Assembly: GCA_900467685.1 (NCBI GenBank)
Contig: UBQX01000004.1
Coordinates: 86,217 to 150,216 of the forward strand
Length of the DNA stretch: 64,000 nucleotides
Origin: Hyphomicrobiales bacterium
GTDB taxonomy: Bacteria > Pseudomonadota > Alphaproteobacteria > Rhizobiales > Rhizobiaceae
Direction of reading: 5' to 3'
Every line of letters starts with the position of its first letter. Position 1 is the first letter of the stretch. Shown one piece after another: positions 17,633-28,262 of this stretch. The translations under genes and the position numbers were made by a program. Under the pieces are notes generated by a model. It worked only from the letters and a program-made list of their open reading frames with translations. It had not been told where the DNA came from and searched no databases.

Positions 17633-18492
17633 CTGGAAATCCCGTGACTCTCGACAGACGGCTCAACGCCTACCGGCCAGACCTTGCCGATGCCCGGCTG
17701 GCAGGCCGCGTCGAGGCTTCGCATTTCGTGGAAGGGGAGGGCGGCACGGTGGCAGTGCCTGTCGCCGACCTTCGCCCACGTCCCGATCTGGCGGCCGGGA
17801 TCGACACACAGCTCCTTTTCGGCGAGCCCTTGCGCGTCTTCGAGCGCCGGGATGGTTGGGCATGGGTGCAGGCTGAAACCGATGGATATGTCGGCTATAT
17901 GGCCGCAGCCGAGCTTGCCTCCCCGGCGCATCAGGTGACGTTCTGGGTCACTCAACCGCGAACCTTCGTCTACCCCGAGCCGGATATGAAGCGCCCGCGC
18001 GGGCAAGCCTTGTCGATGGGCAGTCGCATCAATGTTGTCGGCGAAGCGGAGACGAGGGGAACGCGCTATCTGACGCTTGCCGACGGAGGCTCGGTGATCG
18101 CCGCCCATTGCGGGTCGATTGGTGCCAGCACGGGTGACGACTATGTTGCCATCGCCGCTCGGCTTCTGGAAACGCCCTATCTCTGGGGCGGCAAATCCGC
18201 CTTCGGCATCGACTGCTCTGGTCTCGTGCAGCTCTCCATGATGATGGCCGGCAAGACCGCCCCACGCGACAGCGATATGCAGGCCGCAGGCCTGGGTGAG
18301 AAAATCGGCTTTGACGAACTGCGCCGGGGCGACCTCGTCTTCTGGAAGGGCCATGTCGCCATCATGGAAGATAAGGCGACGATGATCCATGCCAATGGCC
18401 ACACGATGAGCGTCGCCCGCGAGGGGCTGAAGGCGGCTGTCGAACGGATCGGCTATCTCTACGGCGCGCCGACGATCTGCCGGCGGCCGTGA
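17629..18492 (+). CDS. NlpC/P60 (C40) peptidoglycan hydrolase with SH3 domains
   Basis: Cell-wall cysteine endopeptidase of 287 residues. Two bacterial SH3-like segments (about 55-165, with VFERRDGWAWVQAETDGYVGY) precede a C-terminal NlpC/P60 domain. The catalytic Cys is in GIDCSGLVQ (residue 196) and the catalytic His in WKGHVAIMED (residue 242). There is no signal peptide, as in related rhizobial proteins, so export is unexplained. Translation appears to begin at a TTG (17629) inside the marR-like stop codon. It is convergent with the dehydrogenase gene, 7 bases away. Confidence 0.9.
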   Translation: MTGNPVTLDRRLNAYRPDLADARLAGRVEASHFVEGEGGTVAVPVADLRPRPDLAAGIDTQLLFGEPLRVFERRDGWAWVQAETDGYVGYMAAAELASPAHQVTFWVTQPRTFVYPEPDMKRPRGQALSMGSRINVVGEAETRGTRYLTLADGGSVIAAHCGSIGASTGDDYVAIAARLLETPYLWGGKSAFGIDCSGLVQLSMMMAGKTAPRDSDMQAAGLGEKIGFDELRRGDLVFWKGHVAIMEDKATMIHANGHTMSVAREGLKAAVERIGYLYGAPTICRRP

Positions 18493-18499
18493 ACGGAAA

Positions 18500-19456
18500 T
18501 CAATACCCCAGCGCTCGGTCCACGACATGCTCGAGCGGCAGGCCCGCCTCATGCCGTGCAATCTGCGCCTCGACATGCCGCATCAGCGCCACGACATCCG
18601 AGGCTGCTGCCGCATGTGGCGTCACGATCAAATTCGGCTCCGCCCAAAGCGGGCTTTCAGCCGATAGAGGCTCCGTCTCGAACACATCGAGCGACGCGCC
18701 GCCGAGGACGCCGTCATGCAAAGCCGCCAGGATATCCGCCTCAACCTGGCTGCCGCCACGCCCGGCATTCAGGAAAACCGGTTTGCCGAGCGCGCCGCCC
18801 TGCCTGAGCTTTGCAAACAGCGCCTTGTTGTAGATCCCCCTCGTTTCCGCCGTCAGGGGTAAAAGACCGACGAGAATATCGGTCTGCGCAAGGAAGTCGT
18901 CGAGCCCGTCGCCGTCGAAGGTCTGCATGCCCTCGATGGCTTTCGCGCTGCGCGACCAGCCGACGACATGAAACCCCATGACCTTCAGCTTGCGCGCCGC
19001 ATCCTGCCCCAGCACGCCAAGCCCCATGACGCCGACGGTCACGTCGCGCGCTTCCGGCTGTGGCAGTTCTTCCCAATGGCGCGTTGCCTGTGCACGGGCA
19101 TAGGCCGGCATCTGGCGCAGATGCGTGAGGCATTGCAGAACCACCCATTCGCTCATCCGGTCCGTCAGGCTGCGGTCGACGAAACGCACCAGCGGCACCT
19201 GCTCCGGCAGACCGCCGACGCGGAGGATATGATCGACGCCCGCGCCACCCGAAAAGATCACTTTCACATCTTTCGCGCGGTCGAACAGTTTCGGATCCTG
19301 CTTCCAGACGAGGGCATAATCGATGCCGGAAAGATCGCGTCCCGCATTCGACGGCTCCGTCATGTTGATGACCTCGCGGCCCGGAAAGGCGCCGGAAAGT
19401 GCCTTCGCCACCGCATCCGGCGGGAATTTCAGATCGACGATGATGGGGCTTTTCAT
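18500..19456 (-). CDS. ghrA: D-2-hydroxyacid dehydrogenase, glyoxylate/hydroxypyruvate reductase A-like
   Basis: NAD(P)H-dependent reductase of about 318 residues acting on glyoxylate, hydroxypyruvate or similar 2-oxoacids. The Rossmann motif GVMGLGVLGQDAARK (GxGxxG) and the catalytic neighbourhoods LNAGRGGSQVEADIL and LIVTPHAAAAS are visible. The ATG at 19456 (MKSPIIVDLKFPP) is preferred; a GTG at 19468 that overlaps the yejF stop is the alternative. The gene follows yejF closely and may be co-transcribed with the peptide importer. Substrate is inferred from family only. Confidence 0.85.
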   Translation of the reverse strand: MKSPIIVDLKFPPDAVAKALSGAFPGREVINMTEPSNAGRDLSGIDYALVWKQDPKLFDRAKDVKVIFSGGAGVDHILRVGGLPEQVPLVRFVDRSLTDRMSEWVVLQCLTHLRQMPAYARAQATRHWEELPQPEARDVTVGVMGLGVLGQDAARKLKVMGFHVVGWSRSAKAIEGMQTFDGDGLDDFLAQTDILVGLLPLTAETRGIYNKALFAKLRQGGALGKPVFLNAGRGGSQVEADILAALHDGVLGGASLDVFETEPLSAESPLWAEPNLIVTPHAAAASDVVALMRHVEAQIARHEAGLPLEHVVDRALGY

Positions 19457-19464
19457 GGATAAAC

Positions 19465-21093
19465 TCACTGTCCGATCGCTTCGGTGCGGATCGCTTTCAG
19501 GTCGAAGGCGGCGGCCATCAGCGCCTTCGTGTAGTCTTCTTCCGGTGCGCCGATGACCTTCTCGGCAGGACCCTGCTCGACTACCTTGCCGGCGCGCATG
19601 ACGATGATGTCATTGGCGAGCGCGCGGACGACCTTCAGGTCATGGCTGATGAAGAGATAGGCGAGGTTGTGATCCTTCTGCAGCTTCCGCAGAAGCTCGA
19701 CGACCTGCGCCTGCACGCTCATGTCCAGCGCCGAGGTCGGCTCGTCCAGCATCACGAAGCGGGGCTTGAGGATCATGGCGCGGGCAATGGCGATGCGCTG
19801 CCTCTGGCCGCCTGAAAACTCGTGTGGATAGCGCCAGCGCGTCGCGGCATCCAGCCCGACCTCCTCCAGAACTTCCGCTACGCGCCGGTCGCGCTCCTCG
19901 AAGGAGAGACCCGGCTCGTGGATCGCGAGGCCTTCGGCGACGATATCGGCGATGTTCATGCGCGGCGAGAGCGAGCCGTAAGGGTCCTGGAAGACGACCT
20001 GCATGCGATTGCGCAAGGGCTTCATCGCCTTGAACGAATAGGCGGCAATATCCTGTCCCACGAAGCTGATCCGCCCCTTGGACGAGATGAGCCGCGTCAG
20101 CGCGAGCCCGAGCGTGGTCTTGCCGGAGCCGGATTCGCCGACGACGCCGAGCGTCTGTCCGGCGCGGAGCGTGACGTTGATCCCATCGACCGCCTTCACA
20201 TGATCCGTCACCTTGCGCAGGAAACCTGTCTTGATCGGGAACCAGACGCGGACGTCCTCGGCCTCCATGACGATCGGCTGGCTGAGATCCGCCTGCGGCG
20301 GTCTGCCCTTGGGCTCTGCGGCGAGCAGGTGTTTAGTATAGTCGTGCTGCGGGTTGGCGAAGATGTCTGACGTCGGCCCGGCCTCGACGATCTCGCCATG
20401 ACGCATGACGCAGACCTTGTCGGCAAACCGCCGCACGATGCCGAGATCGTGGGTGATGAACAGCATGGCCATGCCATGGTCGTGCTTAAGCTTGGCCAGC
20501 AGTTCGAGGATCTGCGCCTGCACGGTCACATCAAGCGCCGTCGTCGGCTCGTCGGCAATCAGGATATCCGGCCGGTTGGCGAGTGCCATCGCGATCATCA
20601 CGCGCTGCCGCTGCCCGCCGGAAAGCTCGTGCGGAAAGGCCTTCAGCCGCTTTTCCGGCTCGCGGATGCCGACCTGAGTGAGAAGCTCCAGCGTGCGGGC
20701 GCGCGCCTTGTCGCCGCGTATGCCCTGATGCAGTTCCAGGATCTCGCCGATCTGCCGCTCGATCGAATGCAGCGGATTGAGCGAGGTCATCGGCTCCTGG
20801 AAGATCATGGTGATGTCGTTGCCGCGCACGGCGCGCAGCTCCGCATCGCTCGCCTTCATCAGATCCCGCCCCTTGAAGACGATCTCGCCGGACGGATGGC
20901 TTGCCGCCGGATAGGGCAGCAGCTTCAGCACCGAATTCGCGGTCACCGACTTGCCGGAACCGGACTCGCCCACGAGCGCCACGACCTCTCCGGAATGAAT
21001 GTCGAAGGACACACCCTTGACGGCGAGCGACGTCACCCCGCCCTGGTGAAAGGCGACTTGCAGATTGCGGACGGAGAGGAGGGGATCAGTCAT
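19465..21093 (-). CDS. yejF: Peptide ABC transporter ATP-binding protein YejF
   Basis: Fused double ATPase of 542 residues energising the YejABEF oligopeptide/microcin C-type importer. Two complete ABC modules are seen: Walker [13 protein letters not shown] with signature [15 protein letters not shown] in the first half, and [14 protein letters not shown] with [15 protein letters not shown] in the second. The linker between them carries the oligopeptide-transporter extension. It is the last gene of yejA-yejB-yejE-yejF. In S. meliloti this importer has been linked to resistance to host antimicrobial peptides (known for the family, not shown here). Confidence 0.94.
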   Translation of the reverse strand: MTDPLLSVRNLQVAFHQGGVTSLAVKGVSFDIHSGEVVALVGESGSGKSVTANSVLKLLPYPAASHPSGEIVFKGRDLMKASDAELRAVRGNDITMIFQEPMTSLNPLHSIERQIGEILELHQGIRGDKARARTLELLTQVGIREPEKRLKAFPHELSGGQRQRVMIAMALANRPDILIADEPTTALDVTVQAQILELLAKLKHDHGMAMLFITHDLGIVRRFADKVCVMRHGEIVEAGPTSDIFANPQHDYTKHLLAAEPKGRPPQADLSQPIVMEAEDVRVWFPIKTGFLRKVTDHVKAVDGINVTLRAGQTLGVVGESGSGKTTLGLALTRLISSKGRISFVGQDIAAYSFKAMKPLRNRMQVVFQDPYGSLSPRMNIADIVAEGLAIHEPGLSFEERDRRVAEVLEEVGLDAATRWRYPHEFSGGQRQRIAIARAMILKPRFVMLDEPTSALDMSVQAQVVELLRKLQKDHNLAYLFISHDLKVVRALANDIIVMRAGKVVEQGPAEKVIGAPEEDYTKALMAAAFDLKAIRTEAIGQ

Positions 21094-21132
21094 TCGAATT
21101 TCCCCAGTCGTGGTTTGAGCATACTCCCATCC

Positions 21133-22275
21133 TCACACCGCCTTGCGCGGATCGAACGCGTCGCGCACCGCTTCGCCGATGAAGATCAGCAGTGACAGCA
21201 CGAGCGACATGGTGATGAAGGCCATGATACCGAGCCAGGGAGCCTGGAGGTTGTTCTTGCCCTGCGCGATCATTTCACCAAGCGACGGCGAGCCGGGCGG
21301 CATGCCGAAGCCGAGAAAGTCGAGCGAGGTGAGCGTCGAGATCGAGCCGGAGAGGATGAAGGGCAGGAAGGTCAGCGTCGCCACCATCGCGTTCGGCAGA
21401 AGATGGCGGAACATGATCGTGCCGTTGCCGACCCCGAGCGCGCGGGCGGCGCGGACATATTCGAAATTGCGCGCGCGCAGGAACTCCGCGCGCACCACGC
21501 CGACAAAGGCGGTCCAGGAGAAGAGCAGCATGATGCCGAGCAGCACGAAGAAGCCCGGGGGCAGGATCGCGGCGATGATGAGCAGAATGTAGAGCACCGG
21601 CATGGACGACCAGATTTCGATGAAGCGCTGCATCAAGAGATCCGTCCAGCCGCCGAAATAGCCCTGTATCGCGCCCGCCGTCACGCCGATGATGGCCGAA
21701 GCGATGGTCAGCGCCAGCCCGAAGAGAACCGAAATGCGGAACCCATAGATCAGCCGCGAAAGCACGTCGCGCGCCTGATCGTCGGTGCCGAGCCAGTTCA
21801 TGTTGCCGATAATGCAGCCGGGGTCGTTGACGCCTTGCGGATAGGCCGAGCAGCGCTCCTGCTTGTCCATCAGCCAGAAGGGGGCGGTCGGCGCGGAATG
21901 CGGCACATAGGAATTGACCGAATTGTAGGAATAGCGGATCGGAGGCCAGATCATCCAGCCGTTCGCGTTGATCTCGCTCGAAATATCGGTCGACTTGTAG
22001 TCAGTCGTCGCCAGGAACCCGCCGAACTTCTCTTCCGGATAGTTCACCAGAACGGGAAACAGGATCTCGCCCTTGTAGGAGACGATCAGCGGTTTGTCGT
22101 TGGCGATCAACTCAGCCCCGAGGCTCAAGACGAAGATCACCATGAAGATCCAGAACGACCAGTAGCCGCGCCGGTTGGCCTTGAAATTTTGCCAGCGGCG
22201 CGTGTTGGCGGGCGAAAGAAACGGCCGCTTCGGCGGTGCGGCGACGATTGTCACGGTTGCGGGCGTGTCGACCAT
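21133..22275 (-). CDS. yejE: Peptide ABC transporter permease YejE
   Basis: Inner-membrane permease of about 380 residues with an N-terminal helix, a large periplasmic loop (about 60-160) and a C-terminal block of five helices containing the EAA-type loop (EFLRARNFEYVRAARALGVGNGTIMFRHLLPNA). The ATG at 22275 has AGAGG about ten bases upstream; the ATG at 22284 is nine bases earlier but lacks a usable ribosome-site spacing. The coding region begins within the last codons of yejB, so the genes are coupled. Confidence 0.93.
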   Translation of the reverse strand: MVDTPATVTIVAAPPKRPFLSPANTRRWQNFKANRRGYWSFWIFMVIFVLSLGAELIANDKPLIVSYKGEILFPVLVNYPEEKFGGFLATTDYKSTDISSEINANGWMIWPPIRYSYNSVNSYVPHSAPTAPFWLMDKQERCSAYPQGVNDPGCIIGNMNWLGTDDQARDVLSRLIYGFRISVLFGLALTIASAIIGVTAGAIQGYFGGWTDLLMQRFIEIWSSMPVLYILLIIAAILPPGFFVLLGIMLLFSWTAFVGVVRAEFLRARNFEYVRAARALGVGNGTIMFRHLLPNAMVATLTFLPFILSGSISTLTSLDFLGFGMPPGSPSLGEMIAQGKNNLQAPWLGIMAFITMSLVLSLLIFIGEAVRDAFDPRKAV

Positions 22276-22276
22276 A

Positions 22277-23371
22277 TCAGACATCCCTCTTTTCAAAGTC
22301 GATGCGCGGATCGACCCAGGTATAGAGAAGGTCGGAAATGAGCCCGACGACGAGGCCGATCAGCGAGAAGATGAAGAGTGTCGCAAAAACGATCGGATAG
22401 TCGCGTTTCACGATGGCGAAATAGCCGAGCCGCCCCAGCCCATCGAGAGAGAAGATGTTCTCGATCAGCAGCGAGCCGGTGAAGAAGGCCGAGATGAAGG
22501 CGCCCGGAAAACCGGCAATGATAATCAGCATCGCGTTGCGGAAGACATGGCGGTAAAGCACCTGTCGGTCGGTCAGCCCCTTGGCGCGGGCCGTCACCAC
22601 ATATTGCTTGCGGATCTCGTCGATGAAGGAATTCTTCGTCAGCAAAGTGGTCGTCGCGAAAGCCGATAGAGACAATGCTATGAGCGGCAGCGTCAGGTGC
22701 CAGAAATAGTCGCCAATCTTCTGATACCAGGTGAGGTCTGCGAAATTGTCGGAGACGAGGCCGCGCAAGGGGAACCAGTCGTAGAACGATCCGCCCGCAA
22801 ACAGCACGATCAACAGGATGCCGAAGAGAAAGCTTGGCACGGCATAGCCGATAATGATGACGCCGGAGGTCCAGACGTCGAAGGCGGAGCCGTCCGAGAT
22901 CGCCTTCTTGATGCCGAGCGGGATGGAAATGAGATAGGAGAAGATCAGGATCCAGACGCCCAGTGAGGCAGAGACCGGCAGGCGATCCTTGATCAGCGTC
23001 AGCACCTTCTCGTTGGAAAAGAAGCTCTCGCCGAAGTCGAAGCGGATATAGTCCCACATCATCTTGCCGAAGCGTTCGAGCGGCGGCTTGTCGAAGCCAA
23101 ACTGCTTCTCGAGCCGCTTGACGAGGTCCGGGTCGAGCCCCTGCGCGCCGCGATATTTGGAATCGAGATCGGCGCCAGCCATGTTCTGGCCGCCAAGATC
23201 GCCGCCGCCGGAGAGCCGGTCTTCGGCCCCCTTTCCCTGGCCCGTCAGATCGGCAATCGCCTGCTCCACCGGTCCGCCGGGCGCAAACTGCACGACGGCA
23301 AAGGAAATCGCCATGATGCCGACAATGGTCGGAATGATCAGGAGGAGGCGGCGTAGGATATAGGCGCCCAT
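22277..23371 (-). CDS. yejB: Peptide ABC transporter permease YejB
   Basis: Inner-membrane permease of 364 residues, partner of YejE. The first helix starts at residue 8 ([22 protein letters not shown]); an extended periplasmic loop follows, then five helices with the EAA motif ([27 protein letters not shown]). Length and layout match the DppB/YejB family. It starts 99 bases after yejA. Confidence 0.94.
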   Translation of the reverse strand: MGAYILRRLLLIIPTIVGIMAISFAVVQFAPGGPVEQAIADLTGQGKGAEDRLSGGGDLGGQNMAGADLDSKYRGAQGLDPDLVKRLEKQFGFDKPPLERFGKMMWDYIRFDFGESFFSNEKVLTLIKDRLPVSASLGVWILIFSYLISIPLGIKKAISDGSAFDVWTSGVIIIGYAVPSFLFGILLIVLFAGGSFYDWFPLRGLVSDNFADLTWYQKIGDYFWHLTLPLIALSLSAFATTTLLTKNSFIDEIRKQYVVTARAKGLTDRQVLYRHVFRNAMLIIIAGFPGAFISAFFTGSLLIENIFSLDGLGRLGYFAIVKRDYPIVFATLFIFSLIGLVVGLISDLLYTWVDPRIDFEKRDV

Positions 23372-23470
23372 TCTATCGGCGATCTCCGTGCGTCAGATAT
23401 GTTTCAGACAGGCGGCCGCTCGAATCGCGGCCTTTGCAGTTGGACGCCGAATAGGGCGAAACGCAAGACA

Positions 23471-25333
23471 CTATTGCTTGGACGCCTGCGTGGACCACCA
23501 TATCGTCGGGAAACCGCTGCTATAGGTCGGCAGCTCCTTGGGATGCGCCATCCTGTTCCAGTAGGCGAATTTCTCCTCGCCCGAATAGAAGAGCGGCACG
23601 ACATAGTGATTGGCGAGCAGAACGCGATCCATCGCATGGATCGCTGCCACCTGCTCGTCGCGGTCCTTGGCGCTTGTGATCATGTCAATGAGCTGGTCGA
23701 CCGCCGGATCGGCGATGCCGGCATAGTTCTGCGAGCCGGGCGTGTTGGCGGATTCTGAGCCCCAATAGCCGCGCTGTTCATTGCCGGGGTTCATGGACTC
23801 GCCCCAGACATTCCAGATCATGTCATAGTCGAAGCTGCGGACACGGTTGATATATTGCGAGGTATCGACCGTGCGAAGCGTCGCGGTGATCCCGATCTTG
23901 GCAAGGCTGTTGACGAAGGGCTGGATGGAGCGCACCAGCGACGGGCTGCTCAGCAGGATTTCGAAACTGAAAGGCTGGCCGGTCTTGGCATTGACCATCT
24001 TGTTGCCCTTCAGATCATAGCCCGCGGCCTTGAACAGGGCGATGGCCTTCTTGAGATTGTCGCGCACCTTCTGCGGATCGCCATTGACCGGATTGGCATA
24101 GGGCGTGGTGAAGACGTCGGCCGGAACCTTGTCCTTCAGCCCGTTGAGGATTTCCAGTTCCTTGCCCTGCGGCAGGCCGGAGGAGGCAAGCTCTGTCCCC
24201 CAGAAGAAGCTGTCGACGCGCTTCAGCCCGCCATAGGCGAGGTTCTTGTTCATGTCTTCGAAGTCGAAGGCATAGTTCAGCGCATCGCGCACGCGCGCAT
24301 CCTTGAACATATCACGGCGCATGTTGGGCACCAGCGCCTGCATGATGCCGGTTGCGCGGAAACGGTTCGGCAGCGCCTCTCGAATGATGCGACCGTCCTT
24401 CACCGCCTCGAAATCGTAGCGCGTCGCCCAGCGGCTGGCGCTCTTTTCCTGATAGAAATCGATGTCGCCGGCCTTGAAGGCCTGGAACTCGGCTTCCGGA
24501 TCGTTGAAGTAAACGTAGGTCACCGTGCCGAAATTGTTGGTGCCGATATTGGCCGGCAGGTTCGCACCCCAGTAATCCTTCCGCAGTTCATAGCGGATCG
24601 TCGAGCCCGGCTGCATGGAAGCGACCTTGTAAGGGCCGGAGCCCATCGGCAGTTCCAGCGTGCTCTTGGAAATATCGCGCTGATTGCCGTTGGCATCCTT
24701 GCCCTGCCACCAATGCTTGGGAAGAATGGAAAGCTGGCCGACGATTTCCGGAAGTTCGCGGTTGCCCTTCTGGTCGAAGGTGAAGGTCACTTCGCGCTCG
24801 CCGGTCTTCTCGGCGGATTTGACGTGACGATAGTAGTTGGCAAGGCGCACGCTATTGGCCTTGGCACTCTCGAAACTGAAGATCACGTCGTCCGGCGTCA
24901 CCGGCTCGCCATCGGCCCATTTTGCCTCCGGTCGCAGCTTGAAACTGACGGAGGAATAGTCGTCCGGATAGGAGATCGCTTCCGCCAGCAGACCGTAGGA
25001 CGTCATGATCTCGTCCATGGAGGGCGTCAGCAGCGTCTCGTAGATGCGCTCCATGCCATCGGCCGGCGCGCCCTTGTCGATGAGCGGATTGAAACTGTCG
25101 AACGTGCCTTCGTTGGAGAGCCGCAACTCGCCACCCTTCGGCGCATCCACGTTCACATAGTCGAAATGCTTGAAATCAGGCCCGTATTTCGGCGTTCCAA
25201 ACAGCGTCAGCGCGTTCCGCCAGACTTTTTCGGGCGCCTTGTCCTGGGCTTGAACGGCTGGAGGTGAAAACGCCGCGATGGCCAGCAGGCCGGCAAGGCC
25301 GAGGATTGCGCGCTTCAAACCGCCATTGAACAT
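23471..25333 (-). CDS. yejA: Periplasmic peptide-binding protein YejA
   Basis: Extracellular solute-binding protein (SBP family 5) of 620 residues feeding peptides to YejBEF. A clear signal peptide (ILGLAGLLAIAAFSPPAVQAQ) ends near residue 29. The family features EVTFTFDQKGNRELPEIVGQLSILPKHWW and the C-terminal GYWGSESANTPGSQNYAGIADPAVDQLID are present. It is the first gene of the operon; the 194-bp gap upstream of 25333 is shared with the divergent mepA. Confidence 0.94.
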   Translation of the reverse strand: MFNGGLKRAILGLAGLLAIAAFSPPAVQAQDKAPEKVWRNALTLFGTPKYGPDFKHFDYVNVDAPKGGELRLSNEGTFDSFNPLIDKGAPADGMERIYETLLTPSMDEIMTSYGLLAEAISYPDDYSSVSFKLRPEAKWADGEPVTPDDVIFSFESAKANSVRLANYYRHVKSAEKTGEREVTFTFDQKGNRELPEIVGQLSILPKHWWQGKDANGNQRDISKSTLELPMGSGPYKVASMQPGSTIRYELRKDYWGANLPANIGTNNFGTVTYVYFNDPEAEFQAFKAGDIDFYQEKSASRWATRYDFEAVKDGRIIREALPNRFRATGIMQALVPNMRRDMFKDARVRDALNYAFDFEDMNKNLAYGGLKRVDSFFWGTELASSGLPQGKELEILNGLKDKVPADVFTTPYANPVNGDPQKVRDNLKKAIALFKAAGYDLKGNKMVNAKTGQPFSFEILLSSPSLVRSIQPFVNSLAKIGITATLRTVDTSQYINRVRSFDYDMIWNVWGESMNPGNEQRGYWGSESANTPGSQNYAGIADPAVDQLIDMITSAKDRDEQVAAIHAMDRVLLANHYVVPLFYSGEEKFAYWNRMAHPKELPTYSSGFPTIWWSTQASKQ

Positions 25334-25527
25334 TCAAACGTCTCCCTGAATCGTCTTGACCGGCAAACATAGAGGAAATCAGGTCAAAATATAGGCCTGC
25401 AGCGATTTGCGGCGCGACGGTTTGGCGCAAGGGGATTCATCTAATGCTGGAATGTCGGTAGAATTGCCGCAAATCAATTTCAGGATCAGGCTCCGTCTCT
25501 TCTGGAAATCGCTGCAGGACCTTGTGC

Positions 25528-26664
25528 ATGAATCTATTCCGAACCGTCGCCCTCCTTGCCGCCACGCTTGCCACGGTCGCCACTGATGCGGCGCTTGCCA
25601 GCGACAACCGCCCGGCCAAGGCGACATTCGGCGCGATGACGCTCGGCTCTTCGCAGGAGTCCCAGCCGATCGGGTTCTACGCCAAGGGCTGCCAGGCAGG
25701 TGCAATGCAACTGCCGTATGACGGGCCGAACTGGCAGGTCATGCGGCTGGAGCGCAACCGCCGCTGGGGTCAGCCGCAGATGATTTCCTTTATCCAGCAG
25801 CTTTCGCGTGACGCCGCCGCCAGGGACGGCTGGCCGGGTCTTCTGATCGGCGATATCTCGCAGCCCCGCGGCGGGCCGATGGTCAACGGCCATGCCTCGC
25901 ATCAGATCGGGCTCGACGCCGATATCTGGCTGTCGCCCATGCCGCGCCAGCGCCTGACGGGCCAGCAGCGTGAACAGCTTTCCTCGATCACCATGCTGAA
26001 GAAGGGCGAATATCTCACCATCGACAATCGCAACTGGACCGAGGGCCAGGCCCGGCTGATCATGCGTGCGGCCAGCTATCCGCAGGTGCAGCGCGTTTTC
26101 GTCAATCCGGCGATCAAGAAAAAGCTCTGCGAAACCTGGCGCGGCGACCGCACCTTCATGGGCAAGGTCCGCCCCATCGGCGGCCACGACTCCCATTTCC
26201 ACGTCCGGCTCTATTGCCCGGCCGGCGTGCCAAACTGCAAGGCGCAGCCCGAAATTCAGCCCGGCGATGGGTGCGGCAAGGATCTGGACGCGTGGTTCGC
26301 ACCGCGTCCGGCCAGGAAGCCGACCTCGCCGATCAAGCCGCCGCCGAAGCCGCGCATCATGACGGTGGGCGATCTGCCGCCGGCCTGCCAGTCAGTGCTC
26401 TCCGCCTCGTCCAGGCGCGGCGATGACAATATGGGCATGCCCTACGCACCGCTCGCCTCGGCCGATTCCAGCGTCGGCACGCCGATTACGATGCTCGCCG
26501 CCTATCAGGAAAAGATGACCGCCCCGGCGGCCATGGCAACCGCCGCCATGCCATCGGAGCCTGCGGCTGTTGCCACTGCGGCGGAGCCGCAAAATCCTGC
26601 TGCGGCTGGCTGGATTGCGCTTCCGGACAAAGTGCCGGTGCCGCGCGTGCGGCCCGTCTATTGA
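25528..26664 (+). CDS. mepA: Penicillin-insensitive murein endopeptidase MepA
   Basis: Periplasmic zinc endopeptidase (M74/LAS family) cutting D-Ala-meso-DAP cross-links in peptidoglycan, about 378 residues. A signal peptide ends near residue 25. The metal ligands are seen in GHASHQIGLDADIW (HxxxGxD) and GGHDSHFHVRLYC (HxH). Several Cys suggest disulfides. Beyond the catalytic domain (ending near residue 255) is a 120-residue Pro/Ala-rich tail not found in the short enterobacterial enzyme. The ATG at 25528 is preferred to a TTG at 25522. Divergent from yejA. Confidence 0.92.
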   Translation: MNLFRTVALLAATLATVATDAALASDNRPAKATFGAMTLGSSQESQPIGFYAKGCQAGAMQLPYDGPNWQVMRLERNRRWGQPQMISFIQQLSRDAAARDGWPGLLIGDISQPRGGPMVNGHASHQIGLDADIWLSPMPRQRLTGQQREQLSSITMLKKGEYLTIDNRNWTEGQARLIMRAASYPQVQRVFVNPAIKKKLCETWRGDRTFMGKVRPIGGHDSHFHVRLYCPAGVPNCKAQPEIQPGDGCGKDLDAWFAPRPARKPTSPIKPPPKPRIMTVGDLPPACQSVLSASSRRGDDNMGMPYAPLASADSSVGTPITMLAAYQEKMTAPAAMATAAMPSEPAAVATAAEPQNPAAAGWIALPDKVPVPRVRPVY

Positions 26665-26752
26665 AGCCTTCGAAGAGAGGTCGGGGCTTTTCAAGCGGTG
26701 CGGGTTCCTGTAAGGCCTAAACCGATTTAATCCGTATCCTGCAGGAGTTTCC

Positions 26753-27127
26753 ATGGCGGACGACCGGGCGATTGCACTCATTGCGCATGACCAGAAGAAG
26801 GCCGAAATGGCTGATTTCGCCGCGCGCCACGCAGAAATCCTGAAAACCCATCGGCTGGTGGCGACGGGCACGACCGGCGGCCGTATTCTCGAGGTCTGCC
26901 CCGATCTCAACCTGACGCGCCTGAAGAGCGGCCCGCTCGGCGGCGACCAGCAGATTGGCGCTCTCATCGCAACCGGTGAAATTTCGGTGCTGATTTTCTT
27001 CACCGATCCTTTGACGCCTTTGCCGCATGATGTAGATGTCAAGGCATTGACGCGGCTTGCGACCGTTTACGACGTTCCCATGGCGCTGAACCGCGCCACT
27101 GCCGAACTGCTGATCGATAAAATCTGA
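26753..27127 (+). CDS. mgsA: Methylglyoxal synthase
   Basis: Converts dihydroxyacetone phosphate to methylglyoxal and phosphate, a glycolytic overflow bypass; cytosolic. 124 residues, slightly short but complete. Phosphate-binding and catalytic motifs are visible: [32 protein letters not shown] and [15 protein letters not shown] ribosome site GCAGGAG precedes the ATG. It is followed 8 bases later by glucokinase, so both are probably one transcript linking glucose entry with triose-phosphate disposal. Confidence 0.93.
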   Translation: MADDRAIALIAHDQKKAEMADFAARHAEILKTHRLVATGTTGGRILEVCPDLNLTRLKSGPLGGDQQIGALIATGEISVLIFFTDPLTPLPHDVDVKALTRLATVYDVPMALNRATAELLIDKI

Positions 27128-27135
27128 CCTGCCTG

Positions 27136-28188
27136 ATGGCGCAGACGAGACTTGAAGACATGGCCCGACCGCACGACCACGACGCCTCCCTGCCTTTTCC
27201 GATCCTTATCGGCGATATCGGCGGCACGAACGCACGTTTCGCGCTTCTGGTCGACGCCTATGCGCAGCCGCATTTCTTTCCGAACGTGCACACGGCCGAC
27301 TTTCCGACAATGAATGAGGCCATACAGGCCAGCGTTCTCGACAAGACATCCGTTCAGCCGCGCTCGGCGATCCTCGCCATTGCGGGCCCTATCCAGGGCG
27401 ACGAAATTCCGCTGACCAACTGCCCCTGGGTGGTAAAGCCCAAGGAGATGATCTCCGATCTTGGCTTCAGCGATGTTCTGGTGATCAACGATTTCGAGGC
27501 TCAGGCGCTTGCCATTGCCTCGCTCGGTGAGAATGATCGCGAACAGATCGGCGGCGGCGCAAGCCTCCCGTCCGCCTCGCGCGCGGTTCTCGGGCCGGGC
27601 ACTGGCCTCGGCGTTGCCGGGCTGGTTCATGCGCCGAATTCGTGGATTCCGGTTCCGGGCGAGGGCGGCCATATCGATGTCGGCCCGCGCAGCGACCGCG
27701 ATTACCAGCTCTTCCCGCATTACGAGCCGATCGAGGGACGTATCTCCGCCGAACAGCTGCTCTGCGGCCGCGGTCTGCTGAACATCTATCACGCAGTCTG
27801 CAAGGTCGATGGCATCGAGCCGACCTTGAAGACCCCGGCCGATGTATCCACCGCAGCCCTTTCCGCCACGCCGGACCGGGCAGCCGCCGAAACGCTGGAG
27901 CTCTTCTCGACCTATCTCGGCCGCGTCGCAGGCGACGTTGCGCTGATCTTCATGGCCAAGGGCGGCGTGTTCCTCGCCGGCGGTATCTCGCAGAAGATCA
28001 TCCCGGCGCTGAAAGCCCCAGCCTTCCGTGCAGGCTTTGAGGACAAGGCCCCGCACAGCGCCGTGATGCGCCAGATCCCGACCTATGTCGTGACGCACCC
28101 GCAGGCGGCCCTTTCGGGTCTTGCCGATTATGCCCGAGCGCCGGGCCGGTTCGGGCTCGCGTCCGAAGGCCGCCATTGGCGCGGCTGA
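27136..28188 (+). CDS. glk: Glucokinase
   Basis: ATP-dependent glucokinase of the bacterial Glk (non-ROK) family, phosphorylating glucose in the cytosol. The phosphate-1 motif [11 protein letters not shown], the glucose/adenosine region [12 protein letters not shown], the [14 protein letters not shown] motif and the C-terminal [13 protein letters not shown] are all present. 350 residues from the ATG at 27136; an ATG at 27160 ([10 protein letters not shown]) would be about eight residues shorter and equally plausible. It lies directly downstream of mgsA. Confidence 0.94.
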   Translation: MAQTRLEDMARPHDHDASLPFPILIGDIGGTNARFALLVDAYAQPHFFPNVHTADFPTMNEAIQASVLDKTSVQPRSAILAIAGPIQGDEIPLTNCPWVVKPKEMISDLGFSDVLVINDFEAQALAIASLGENDREQIGGGASLPSASRAVLGPGTGLGVAGLVHAPNSWIPVPGEGGHIDVGPRSDRDYQLFPHYEPIEGRISAEQLLCGRGLLNIYHAVCKVDGIEPTLKTPADVSTAALSATPDRAAAETLELFSTYLGRVAGDVALIFMAKGGVFLAGGISQKIIPALKAPAFRAGFEDKAPHSAVMRQIPTYVVTHPQAALSGLADYARAPGRFGLASEGRHWRG

Positions 28189-28262
28189 TGCGCTTTTTGT
28201 TGACTGGCCAACCGCAGCTTCGCTGGTTATAGAACAGGAAACGATCAAGGGACTAACGTATC

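Noticed and set aside
17629..18492. Phage-type endolysin
   Set aside because: The SH3-SH3-NlpC/P60 layout and neighbours fit a chromosomal housekeeping hydrolase; no phage genes nearby.
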